From contig SKPY01000452.1 of assembly GCA_007119305.1 (NCBI GenBank), positions 1 to 6,143 on the forward strand: 6,143 nt of DNA. The letters are read 5' to 3'. Shown here piece by piece: positions 1 through 6,143 of this stretch. The stretch comes from Nitriliruptorales bacterium. GTDB taxonomy: Bacteria > Actinomycetota > Nitriliruptoria > Euzebyales > Egibacteraceae. Under the pieces are notes generated by a model. That model was not told where the DNA came from, ran no database searches, and saw only the letters and a list, made by a program, of their open reading frames with translations. The position numbers were made by a program, and so were the translations under genes. The stretch's first letter is position 1. Every line of letters begins with the position of its first letter.

Positions 1-464
1 CCGGCCAGCGCCACGAGCGCGCCGGCGTGGCCGGGGTCGGCCTCGAGCGCTGCGTGCAGCAACGCCTCGGCCCGGGCGGGCTCGGTCTCGGCCTGCGCGA
101 GGAGGCGGTCCGCCTCGCTCGGCGCCAGCGCGGCGAAGAACTGGGCCACCGACGCCTCCGGGGCCACGCCGGTGAACTCGCTCACGACCGCGCCGTCGGC
201 GAACGCCTTCACCGCCGGGATGCCCTGCACCCGGTAGCGCTGGGCGAGCCGGGGGGCCTCGTCCACGTTCACCTTGACGAGGTCGACCTCGCCGGCGTGG
301 CGCGCCGCGACGCGTTCGATGATCGGCGAGAGCTGGTGGCACGGCCCGCACCACGGCGCCCAGAAGTCCACGACGACGGGTCGGGTGCGGCTGGCCTCCA
401 CGACCTCGCGTTCGAAGGTCGCCTCGGTGACGTTGGGGGTGGCGGTGCTTGCGCTACGGTCCAT
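1..464 (-). CDS. Thioredoxin-domain protein with TPR-like tail (CnoX/YbbN-like), 3' end outside window
   Basis: The visible 154 codons begin at ATG 464-462 and stay open to the window edge, so the C-terminus is missing. Residues ~9-115 form a thioredoxin fold. The segment DFWAPWCGPC ends at residue 42, with the redox cysteines at 39 and 42 (bases 339-350). Downstream come the KVNVDE strand and the cis-proline signature GIPA (near residue 84). After the fold, residues ~116-154 are alanine- and leucine-rich amphipathic helices (ALLHAALEADPGHAGAL) that look like tetratricopeptide repeats. That order is typical of the CnoX/YbbN family, cytoplasmic holdase-type 'chaperedoxins'. E. coli CnoX lacks the full CXXC, whereas this protein keeps it and should be redox-active. 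No signal peptide is seen. The start is fixed by a GGAGGA Shine-Dalgarno six bases upstream. The thioredoxin call is firm; the CnoX-type call is likely but rests on an incomplete tail. Confidence 0.9.
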   Translation of the reverse strand, partial: MDRSASTATPNVTEATFEREVVEASRTRPVVVDFWAPWCGPCHQLSPIIERVAARHAGEVDLVKVNVDEAPRLAQRYRVQGIPAVKAFADGAVVSEFTGVAPEASVAQFFAALAPSEADRLLAQAETEPARAEALLHAALEADPGHAGALVALA

Positions 465-470
465 CAATCG

Positions 471-476
471 TCCTCC
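471..476 (-). promoter_or_regulatory. Ribosome binding site of the thioredoxin-like gene
   Basis: On the minus strand GGAGGA lies six bases before the ATG at 464. It is a near-perfect anti-16S match and supports this start codon. It directly abuts the GTT element of the candidate stress promoter, so a transcript from that promoter might begin downstream of it and lack it. Confidence 0.8.
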
Positions 477-503
477 AACACGTCGGCGGGGCCGGTTGTT
501 CCC
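477..503 (-). promoter_or_regulatory. Candidate SigR/SigH-type (thiol-oxidative stress) promoter for the thioredoxin-like gene
   Basis: Read on the minus strand, GGGAAC (503-498) is followed by exactly 18 bases and then GTT (479-477). This fits the established SigR (Streptomyces) / SigH (mycobacteria) pattern of GGGAAY, a spacer of about 18, and GTT, whose classical targets include thioredoxin genes. The gene directly downstream encodes a CGPC thioredoxin-domain protein, as that regulon would predict. The caveat is position: the GTT ends 12 bases before the ATG, so the mRNA would start only a few bases ahead of the start codon and probably without the Shine-Dalgarno. The regulation is inferred, not shown. 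Confidence 0.45.
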
Positions 504-571
504 GGGTTCGGCGCCTCCGCTCACCGCTCGTAGTCTGGGTGCCGGCCGCGGCCCCCGGGACGCCCGCGTCG

Positions 572-581
572 CGTGCGCACG
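572..581. repeat. 10-bp perfect palindrome CGTGCGCACG in the thioesterase leader
   Basis: CGTGCGCACG equals its own reverse complement and lies 16 bases upstream of the thioesterase Shine-Dalgarno. It sits inside a possible larger stem formed by CCGGCC (542-547) and GGCCGG (582-587). It could be a regulator half-site pair or a leader hairpin. In DNA this GC-rich, short palindromes also arise by chance. Confidence 0.3.
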
Positions 582-596
582 GGCCGGTCGGGTGAC

Positions 597-603
597 GAAG
601 GAG
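597..603 (+). promoter_or_regulatory. Ribosome binding site that sets the thioesterase start
   Basis: GAAGGAG lies eight bases before GTG 612-614, an ideal spacing. It selects this GTG over the in-frame GTG at 573, which has no comparable site and would add 13 unconserved-looking residues. Confidence 0.75.
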
Positions 604-611
604 CAGGCGCT

Positions 612-1019
612 GTGGAGCTGACAACCGACGAGTCCGCAGGCTACCGGAGCCCGTTCGACGAGCTGGTCGGCACCCGCATCGTCGAGGCCAGCGGCGCACG
701 CGCCGTGGCCACGCTCGAGGTGCGTGCGGAGCACCACCAGCCGACCGGTGTCGTGCACGGGGGGGTGTACGCCACGGTGATCGAGGCGCTGGCGAGCGCC
801 GGGGCGACGCTCGCGCTCGACGGCGACGGCGTGGCCATGGGGATCAGCAACTCCACGGACTTCCTGCGTGCGGTCACCGGCGGCACGCTGCACTTCGTGG
901 CCACCCCGATCCAGGTCGGCCGAACGCTCCAGCTGTGGCAGGTGGAGGTGTCCGACGAGGCCGGGCGGCCGGTGGCCCACGGCAAGGTCAAGCTGTACAA
1001 CCGGCGCGCCCGCGGCTGA
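612..1019 (+). CDS. Hotdog-fold acyl-CoA thioesterase, PaaI / 4-hydroxybenzoyl-CoA thioesterase (AR-type) family
   Basis: This 135-residue cytoplasmic protein is predicted to hydrolyse an acyl-CoA (or related aryl/acyl thioester) to the free acid and CoA. It has usual single-hotdog length. The signature is HQPTGVVHGG at residues 42-51, followed by six residues and Glu58 (codon 783-785). The spacing HGG-x6-Glu matches Arthrobacter 4-hydroxybenzoyl-CoA thioesterase and E. coli YdiI/EntH, in which that Glu is catalytic; many PaaI relatives have Asp there. The five-stranded sheet follows (ISNSTDFLRAV, GGTLHFVATPIQVGRTLQLWQVEV, HGKVKLYNRR). These enzymes act as homodimers or tetramers. The GTG start is set by GAAGGAG eight bases upstream. 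It is divergent from the thioredoxin-like gene and convergent with the PAC2 gene, so context does not reveal the substrate. A run of seven G falls exactly on the HGG codons. The fold and class are confident; the substrate is unknown. Confidence 0.9.
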   Translation: MELTTDESAGYRSPFDELVGTRIVEASGARAVATLEVRAEHHQPTGVVHGGVYATVIEALASAGATLALDGDGVAMGISNSTDFLRAVTGGTLHFVATPIQVGRTLQLWQVEVSDEAGRPVAHGKVKLYNRRARG

Positions 1020-1046
1020 CGCGGACCGCCGCCGGGGCGGAGCGTC
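1018..1046. terminator. GC-rich hairpin between convergent genes, possible bidirectional terminator
   Basis: GACGC (1018-1022) pairs with GCGTC (1042-1046), and inside that CCGCC (1026-1030) pairs with GGCGG (1036-1040). The loop is five bases, with a 3/1 internal bulge between the two stems. It overlaps the thioesterase stop codon and fills most of the 34-nt gap to the PAC2 stop codon. There is no T-run on either side, so it is not a classical intrinsic terminator. U-less hairpin terminators have been proposed in actinobacteria. The location is suggestive, but the high GC weakens the case. Confidence 0.35.
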
Positions 1047-1053
1047 TCGACCG

Positions 1054-1911
1054 TCAGTCCTGCTGGGTCCGCAGGAAGCGCTCGATCTCGGCGGCGAGAT
1101 CCTCCCCGCTGGGCAGGTCGGCCGCCCCCCGCCCGCTGTCCACGTGCTCCTCGAGCGCGGCGACCATGTCGCGGGCGTCGTCGTGCTGGGCGACGGCCTC
1201 GTCGACCTGCTGGCGGTGCAGGTTCCCCGCGGCCTCCAGCTCGGTGGTGTCCACGGTCGTCTGCAACGTGCTCGCCACGAGGCGCACGAGCGCCAGGGCG
1301 GCGTCGGGATGCGGCGAGCCGGCGATGTAGTGCGGCACCTCCGCCCACAGGCCGACCGCGGGCACGCCCGCGTCCTCGAGCAACAGCTGCAGGGCGGCGC
1401 CCACCCCGATCGGGCCCGAGTACCCCTCGACGGCGGGCGCGTCGGGCACGACCCCGTCCGCGAGCGCGTTCGAGGCCTGCACGACGCCGGTCGACCGCGT
1501 GTGCGGCACCGCGGCGGGGTAGGCCCCCAGCGTGATGACCGTCTCGATGCCCAGGCGCTGACACGCGCTCACGGTGGCCCGCGCGAACCCCTCCCAGCGG
1601 GCGTCGGGCTCGGGGCCCACGAGCAGCGCGGCGTCGTGCGGGCCCTCCACGGACGCGGCTAGCAGCTCGATCTCGGGCCACTCGAGGCGCCGGAGCCGGC
1701 CGCTGTCGACGACCACGGTCGGGCGCCGGGCGCGGTAGTCGAGGAGCTCCTCGCGGTCGAACGTCGCGAGCTGCTCCGCGCGCCAGCGGTGGCGCAGGAA
1801 CAGCGCAGCCGTCGACGCGGCGGCGCCCGCATCCACGAAGCCCTCGAGCGCGACGAGCAGGACGGGCCGGCGCAGCGCCGGCGGTTCAGCGGTCCAGTGC
1901 AGAAGGTGCAT
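1054..1911 (-). CDS. PAC2 (proteasome assembly chaperone 2-like) family protein
   Basis: This 285-residue protein starts at ATG 1911-1909 and ends at TGA 1056-1054. It shows PAC2-family features in order: RRPVLLVALEGFVDAG at 14-29; the FDREELLDYRARRP block at 51-64; a Rossmann-like alpha/beta core with ITLGAYPAAVPHTR; YSGPIGVGAALQLLLEDAG; and LWAEVPHYIAGSPHPDAAL. After about residue 220 there is a charged helical, coiled-coil-like extension ending in LPSGEDLAAEIERFLR, a tail I associate with actinobacterial members. Eukaryotic and archaeal relatives help assemble proteasomes. The role of bacterial members is not settled, so no function is assigned. No signal peptide or membrane segment is seen, so it should be cytosolic. 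It begins 10 nt after the stop of the GH38 gene with only a weak Shine-Dalgarno (CTGGACGG), which suggests co-transcription and possibly translational coupling. The family call is confident; the function is open. Confidence 0.88.
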   Translation of the reverse strand: MHLLHWTAEPPALRRPVLLVALEGFVDAGAAASTAALFLRHRWRAEQLATFDREELLDYRARRPTVVVDSGRLRRLEWPEIELLAASVEGPHDAALLVGPEPDARWEGFARATVSACQRLGIETVITLGAYPAAVPHTRSTGVVQASNALADGVVPDAPAVEGYSGPIGVGAALQLLLEDAGVPAVGLWAEVPHYIAGSPHPDAALALVRLVASTLQTTVDTTELEAAGNLHRQQVDEAVAQHDDARDMVAALEEHVDSGRGAADLPSGEDLAAEIERFLRTQQD

Positions 1912-1921
1912 GCCGTCCAGG

Positions 1922-4900
1922 CTACGAACCCGGCACGCTGCGGGCAGATCCCCCCGCGGGGTGCGCGAGCCGCAGGGTGGCGCAGGGGCTGTAGAGCACG
2001 CGGCCGAAGTAGGCCACCTTCACCAGCGCCCACGCCTGCACCGGTGGACTGCCCGCCGGGCAGCTGACGGCGAAGCGCGCCACCGCGTCGCCCCCGGCGG
2101 GGACGGCGAACCCCTGCGTCCACGGGTGCACGTGCTCCCAGGTCCCCCACGGGCTGACGAGCTGCGCCTCCCCGCGGATCTCGCTGGCGACGTGGTTGCG
2201 GAGCACGACGACGAGCGCGGCGGCCGCGCCGCAGGCCACGGCGACGAACGGGGTGGCCAGCTCGACGCTGAGCTCGCCGCCGAGCTCCACCGTCGCCGCG
2301 GGGTCCACGCGACGGTCGACGACCGCGGCGGTCCGCGTCGCGCGCTCCAGCACGAGGACGCGCCCGCCGGCAGCCGGGGTGCTCGGCCGGCCGCGATCGA
2401 CGGTCACCACGTCCTCGTGCACGCCGCCGCCAGCGTCGCGCACGCGGGCGGCGACGAAGTAGCGGCCGGGTGGAGCCGAGGGGTCGGGAAGGATCCTTGC
2501 GCCCCATGCGCCGTGGGCACCGGCGCCGAGGTGGTACGCCTGCTCGGACGGGTCGGCCGTCCACCCGGGGGGCACGAGGATCTCCACGCTGCCCGCTGAC
2601 GGCTCGTCGGTGCGCGCGCTGGCGACGAGGACGGGCAGCTCGAAGGCTCCATCGCAGCGCAGCGACCGCAGCGGGATGTGCACGGTCACCGGCTGGTGGC
2701 CGAGCGGCGCCGCCCCGCGGTTGTGCAGCCAGTAGTCGGTGAAGGTCGGCTGCGCAGGCTCCGTGCGGCGGCCGAGCACCCCGGGGGCCCCCGGGCCGGC
2801 GGCAGGTGCGAGCTGCACGTGCGTCGTTGCGAGCGCGCACGGCTCGAGCCGCTGGTGCACCGTCGCCCCGGCGACCTCGAGCGGCTCCTCGGGCGCTTCG
2901 AGCAGGTTCGCGCGGAACGCCGCGGCCACCGGGCGGAACAGCGTGATGGTGGCGTCGGCTGGCCGCCCGTGCGTCTCGTAGCAGCGCAGCGTGAGGCCCG
3001 CGCGCGGGTCCATCGTCGGGGCGGCCAGCGACGCCAGGGGGTTGCCGGCCGGCTTCAGCGCAGTGAGCACCACATGGTCGGGCTGCACGCGCACGAACGC
3101 GCCGCTGGCCGGCAGGCTGCCCGCGTGGCGGGCGACCTGGCGGGCGTGCAGCGGCGTGTTGTGCTCGTGGCCGACGCGGACCGCTCCGGCAGCACGCCAG
3201 TCGCCCGACCCGCTCGCGAGCGCGTAGGCGAAGCGGTGGGTCCAGTGCTGGAGCTGGAAGCTCGAGCCGTCCGGGGCCGTGCGCCGCGGCGGGTCGAGCC
3301 AGACCCCCGACGGCCACCCGCTGCACGAGCGCATCAGCGCAAGATGGAGGTTGCCGGCCACGTCGACGTTGAAGCCCGGCAGCCCCCGGTTGGCCAGCAC
3401 GACCGTGTGGTCGGCGAGCTGCTCGTCGGGGTGGTCCGGCGGGCCGGTTCGCTCGACGAGCACGCGCGCGTCGCCGAGGTCGGCCACGAGCTGGGCGAGG
3501 GCGCGCTCGGTGGCCTCGGCGTCGGCTCCGGCGACGATCAGCACCGGCAGGTCGCGGGGGGCGCGCAGGTCGGCGCCGGGACGCCACACCGCGCGCAGGG
3601 GGCTGCGCGCAGGCACCCACATCCGCGCACAACCCGTCGCGGCCAGCTCCCACGCGAGGCGCTCCCGGCAGCCGGCGTCAGCGGCGTCGAGCACCGCGGC
3701 TACGAACGGGTTGAGGTCCGCTCCGCCGACGGCGATGCGCACGTCGGGCAGGTTGGAGTCGGCGTCGATGCTGCCGTAGCGTGGTCCGCTGGCGCGCGAG
3801 AGGGTGGACGTGACGCCCGCGCGCACCAGGGCGACCACGAGGCCCCGCACGCTGCGCTGGCCAGTCCACCCGTCGGGCACGACGACCTCGGCGACACTGA
3901 GCGCCCGTGCCCCGCCGGCGCCGAAGTCGACGCGAGCGGTGGCGCCGAGCCCGAACCAGCTGTACGCCGCGTGGTCCAGCGTCGCCGGGGTCACCGCCGC
4001 GTCGGCGCCGGGAAAACCGAAGCCGCGGCCGACGACGGCGTTGGGGACCTCCGAGACCGGCATGCCCCCGGGCACGTCGGCGGCGAAGCGGACGCGCAGC
4101 AGGGTGTCGCGCCCGTCGAAGCCGTCGACGGTGGTCGCGCACTCGACCCGCTCGACACCGTCGTAGAGCGCGATGTCCTGGGTGACGGCGCAGCCGTCGA
4201 GGCGGGCGCGGACGCGCAGCCGTTCACCGATCGCGGACCGCTCGGCCACCACCGCTGCCGGTGCGGCGGCGGCCGAGCGGACCCCACCGGTCGGCAGCAG
4301 GTGCCAGGGGCCCTCCCCCTCCTCGGGGTGCGTCGGGTACTCGTCGTAGGCGAGCAGCTCGTTGCCGAGCTGTCCGGGGCGCAGCAGCGAGCGTCCCGAG
4401 CGCAGGTCGACGAGGTGCGCGATGGCGCCGCCGCGGCCCGGGTCGACCCCCACCTCGTAGGTGGCGTTGCGGATCCGGGTTCCCGCTGCCGGCGTCCACC
4501 CGCGGGCCGCGTCGACCTCGGCGGGGCGCACCCGGTAGATGCGGTAGCCCACGGGCGGCACGTCGCGCGCCACGAACGCGAGCGTGCAGGCAGCCATGCC
4601 GCCGGCTGTCGGCTCCCCGACCTCCACCACCGCGGGGACGTGAGCACCGCGCTCGTCACTCACCGCCACACCCGCCGCATGCGCATCGAGCTCGACCCGC
4701 ACGCGCACGACGTCGGTGCGCTCCCACGACAGCGCGTTGAACACCGCGACCGGCACGCCCTCGCCGCGTGTGTCGATCAGGCTGCCGAGGTAGCCGAGCG
4801 CGCCGTCGAGGACCTCGCACGACAGCGCGTGAGCGTCGCGCCACCCGCCCAGGAGATCCAGGTAGACCTGGTCGGACTCCGTGCCCGTGATCCCGTCGTG

Positions 4901-6143
4901 GTGCGCGCAGAACAGCAGCTGGCGCCAAGCCTTGTCGGTGGCTTCGACCGGGTAGCGGGCTCCGTGCAGCGCGGCCACCGTCGCGAACTTCTCGGCGGCG
5001 AGCAGGGTGTTCTCGATCGCGCGGTGGGCCTGCTTGGTGTCGATGTAGGAGACGTCCTTGCCGGTGTAGACGGGGTTCATGTCTCGGGTCTGCGGCGAGG
5101 GTCCACCGCCGGCGGCGAGCTCCGCGCGCACGGCAGCGAAGAAGGCACGGGGCAGCGCCACCTCGAACTTCGGCCAGGTGTAGCGGCGGGCCCAGGCCCG
5201 GTGGATCTCGGTGACCCAGCGGTTCGGCGGCGTGCAGTCGTCCCCCACCGGCAGCAGCACGTTGGCGGTGGCCGCGACGGCCTTCAGCTCGTTGAACAGC
5301 GCGAGCGCCTGCGCGCACGCCGCCTCGAGGGTGGGCGCCCGGTCCAGCGCCCAACCGGCCGAGTAGTGGTTGGGCATGTAGCTGGTGAGCAGCCCCCGTC
5401 CGCTCGGCGACACCCATTCGAACTCGCTGTCGAACTGCATCGCCTCGTTGCCGCCAGGACCGCGACTCGGGCCCCACTGGTGGAAGGGCCCGCGAGCCCA
5501 CGCGCTCGACGTGAGGCCGGCGTCGGCGGCCAGCCCCGGGAACTGCGGAGCATGCCCGAAGACGTCGAGCTGCCACGCGGTCGCCGGCGCGCCGCCGACG
5601 ACGTCGCGCTGGTAGCCCAGCCCGTAGACGAGGTTGCGGATGGTGCTCTCCGCGCTTGTCAGGTTCGTGTTCGCCTCGTTGTAGGTACCGCCCACCAGCT
5701 CCAGCCGGCCTTCGGCGAGCAGGCGACGCAGATGGGCGCGCCGGTCCGGGAAGGCATCCCAGTAGGGTTTCAAGTAGTCGAGCTCGGCGAGCACGAACTT
5801 GTAGTCCGGATCGCGCAACGCCATCTCGATGTGTGCGTCGAGCAACGTGAAGGCCGGGTGCTGGCGGCGATCCTCCCACGGCCGCTGCTGGGGGGGACGC
5901 TTCTCCCACAGCTCGGTGTAGTGCGCCTGGGTGTTCCACCACACCGGGTCGTAGTGGAAGTGCGGCACCATGAACATCCGCCAGCCCGGCTCGGCCACCA
6001 CGAACGAGAACGCATGGCGGGCCTGGCGTCCGCCCGCAACCACGGCCTCCGCGGGCCGGGCCGTGCCCGGGCGCAGGCCGGCCGCGACGGCGACGGGGAC
6101 CTCGACGACCCGCTGCGCATCAGCGCCGCCGGTCGGAACCGGC
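1922..6143 (-). CDS. Large multidomain GH38 alpha-mannosidase-type glycoside hydrolase, 5' end outside window
   Basis: The frame is open from the window edge to TAG 1924-1922, giving ~1406 visible residues. Numbering here runs from the in-frame GTG at 6043, which is probably internal. GH38 zinc and catalytic motifs are all present: HFHYDPVWWNT (zinc ligands His30, Asp32), WQLDVFGHAPQFPG (nucleophile and zinc ligand Asp160), PVGDDC (probable acid/base Asp269), and CAHHDGITGT (zinc ligand His382). The helical middle domain (~330-410) and GH38 C-terminal beta-sandwich regions (~430-1055, including VVLANRGLPGF and HRFAYALASGSGDW) follow. Two further beta domains resembling NEW3/CBM-associated modules lie at ~1131-1210 and ~1245-1365. 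The enzyme should cleave alpha-mannosides; the natural substrate is unknown. Many GH38 proteins are about 850-1200 residues, so this one is long. Secretion cannot be judged because the N-terminus is missing. The PAC2 gene follows after 10 nt. The family call is firm. Confidence 0.92.
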   Translation of the reverse strand, partial: PVPTGGADAQRVVEVPVAVAAGLRPGTARPAEAVVAGGRQARHAFSFVVAEPGWRMFMVPHFHYDPVWWNTQAHYTELWEKRPPQQRPWEDRRQHPAFTLLDAHIEMALRDPDYKFVLAELDYLKPYWDAFPDRRAHLRRLLAEGRLELVGGTYNEANTNLTSAESTIRNLVYGLGYQRDVVGGAPATAWQLDVFGHAPQFPGLAADAGLTSSAWARGPFHQWGPSRGPGGNEAMQFDSEFEWVSPSGRGLLTSYMPNHYSAGWALDRAPTLEAACAQALALFNELKAVAATANVLLPVGDDCTPPNRWVTEIHRAWARRYTWPKFEVALPRAFFAAVRAELAAGGGPSPQTRDMNPVYTGKDVSYIDTKQAHRAIENTLLAAEKFATVAALHGARYPVEATDKAWRQLLFCAHHDGITGTESDQVYLDLLGGWRDAHALSCEVLDGALGYLGSLIDTRGEGVPVAVFNALSWERTDVVRVRVELDAHAAGVAVSDERGAHVPAVVEVGEPTAGGMAACTLAFVARDVPPVGYRIYRVRPAEVDAARGWTPAAGTRIRNATYEVGVDPGRGGAIAHLVDLRSGRSLLRPGQLGNELLAYDEYPTHPEEGEGPWHLLPTGGVRSAAAAPAAVVAERSAIGERLRVRARLDGCAVTQDIALYDGVERVECATTVDGFDGRDTLLRVRFAADVPGGMPVSEVPNAVVGRGFGFPGADAAVTPATLDHAAYSWFGLGATARVDFGAGGARALSVAEVVVPDGWTGQRSVRGLVVALVRAGVTSTLSRASGPRYGSIDADSNLPDVRIAVGGADLNPFVAAVLDAADAGCRERLAWELAATGCARMWVPARSPLRAVWRPGADLRAPRDLPVLIVAGADAEATERALAQLVADLGDARVLVERTGPPDHPDEQLADHTVVLANRGLPGFNVDVAGNLHLALMRSCSGWPSGVWLDPPRRTAPDGSSFQLQHWTHRFAYALASGSGDWRAAGAVRVGHEHNTPLHARQVARHAGSLPASGAFVRVQPDHVVLTALKPAGNPLASLAAPTMDPRAGLTLRCYETHGRPADATITLFRPVAAAFRANLLEAPEEPLEVAGATVHQRLEPCALATTHVQLAPAAGPGAPGVLGRRTEPAQPTFTDYWLHNRGAAPLGHQPVTVHIPLRSLRCDGAFELPVLVASARTDEPSAGSVEILVPPGWTADPSEQAYHLGAGAHGAWGARILPDPSAPPGRYFVAARVRDAGGGVHEDVVTVDRGRPSTPAAGGRVLVLERATRTAAVVDRRVDPAATVELGGELSVELATPFVAVACGAAAALVVVLRNHVASEIRGEAQLVSPWGTWEHVHPWTQGFAVPAGGDAVARFAVSCPAGSPPVQAWALVKVAYFGRVLYSPCATLRLAHPAGGSARSVPGS

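Noticed and set aside
27..533. 168-codon plus-strand ORF antisense to the thioredoxin-like gene
   Set aside because: The minus strand encodes an unmistakable WCGPC thioredoxin domain here; the plus-strand protein is His/Arg/Gly-rich shadow.
507..536. Sigma-70-type promoter for the thioesterase (TTCGGC, 18 bases, TAGTCT)
   Set aside because: TAGTCT is a tolerable -10, but TTCGGC matches the -35 consensus poorly. It is too weak to report as a feature.
868..1662. 264-codon plus-strand ORF through the thioesterase end and antisense to the PAC2 gene
   Set aside because: It would overlap the thioesterase in another frame and run opposite the PAC2 gene. It is a GC-driven shadow without domain content.
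641..1681. 346-codon minus-strand ORF antisense to the thioesterase and overlapping the PAC2 gene
   Set aside because: Its composition is extremely Arg/Ala/Gly-rich with no motif. The thioesterase on the other strand and the PAC2 frame explain the same DNA.
1659..3653. 664-codon minus-strand ORF spanning the end of the GH38 gene and the start of the PAC2 gene
   Set aside because: It is an arginine/proline/alanine-rich out-of-frame shadow with no recognisable domain. It overlaps two well-supported genes on the same strand.
4656..5942. 428-codon minus-strand ORF inside the GH38 gene
   Set aside because: It is a frame-shifted shadow of the GH38 catalytic domain. The overlapping frame contains all GH38 catalytic motifs, whereas this one is low-complexity.
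6041..6043. GTG at 6043 as the true start of the GH38 protein
   Set aside because: No convincing Shine-Dalgarno precedes it, and coding-like sequence continues in frame to the window edge. It is probably an internal valine.
1..6143. A novel multi-gene system, CRISPR array, insertion sequence or RNA gene
   Set aside because: No spaced repeats, terminal inverted repeats, transposase or nuclease motifs, or tRNA/rRNA-like sequences were seen. All four coding regions belong to known families.

Overview
This is a very GC-rich window with near-saturated third-position G/C. Long spurious ORFs run opposite and alongside every real gene, and there are no RNA genes, mobile elements or CRISPR repeats. 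The composition, a PAC2-family protein with the C-terminal extension I associate with actinobacteria, and a very large GH38 enzyme of an actinobacterial-looking type together suggest an actinomycete-like bacterium (phylum Actinomycetota). I cannot resolve the order from this sequence.

Layout, left to right. The minus-strand thioredoxin-domain gene (1-464) has a canonical WCGPC active site followed by the start of a helical, TPR-like tail; its 3' end lies outside the window. Positions 465-611 form a short divergent intergenic region. It holds ribosome binding sites for both flanking genes, a match to the thiol-oxidative-stress sigma factor (SigR/SigH) promoter pattern in front of the thioredoxin gene, and a 10-bp palindrome in front of the other gene. 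The plus-strand gene at 612-1019 is a small hotdog-fold acyl-CoA thioesterase. A 34-nt convergent gap (1020-1053) contains a GC-rich hairpin. The rest of the window is one minus-strand unit, read from right to left. A giant GH38 alpha-mannosidase-type enzyme (1922-6143, 5' end outside the window) is followed after only 10 nt by a PAC2-family protein gene (1054-1911).

The thioredoxin and thioesterase genes are divergent and need not be functionally related. The GH38 and PAC2 genes are very probably co-transcribed, but no known pathway joins them. Nothing here is a clear defence, mobile or biosynthetic system. The points most worth checking are the SigR-like promoter, the multidomain GH38 architecture with coding sequence upstream of the catalytic domain, and the GH38-PAC2 pairing.
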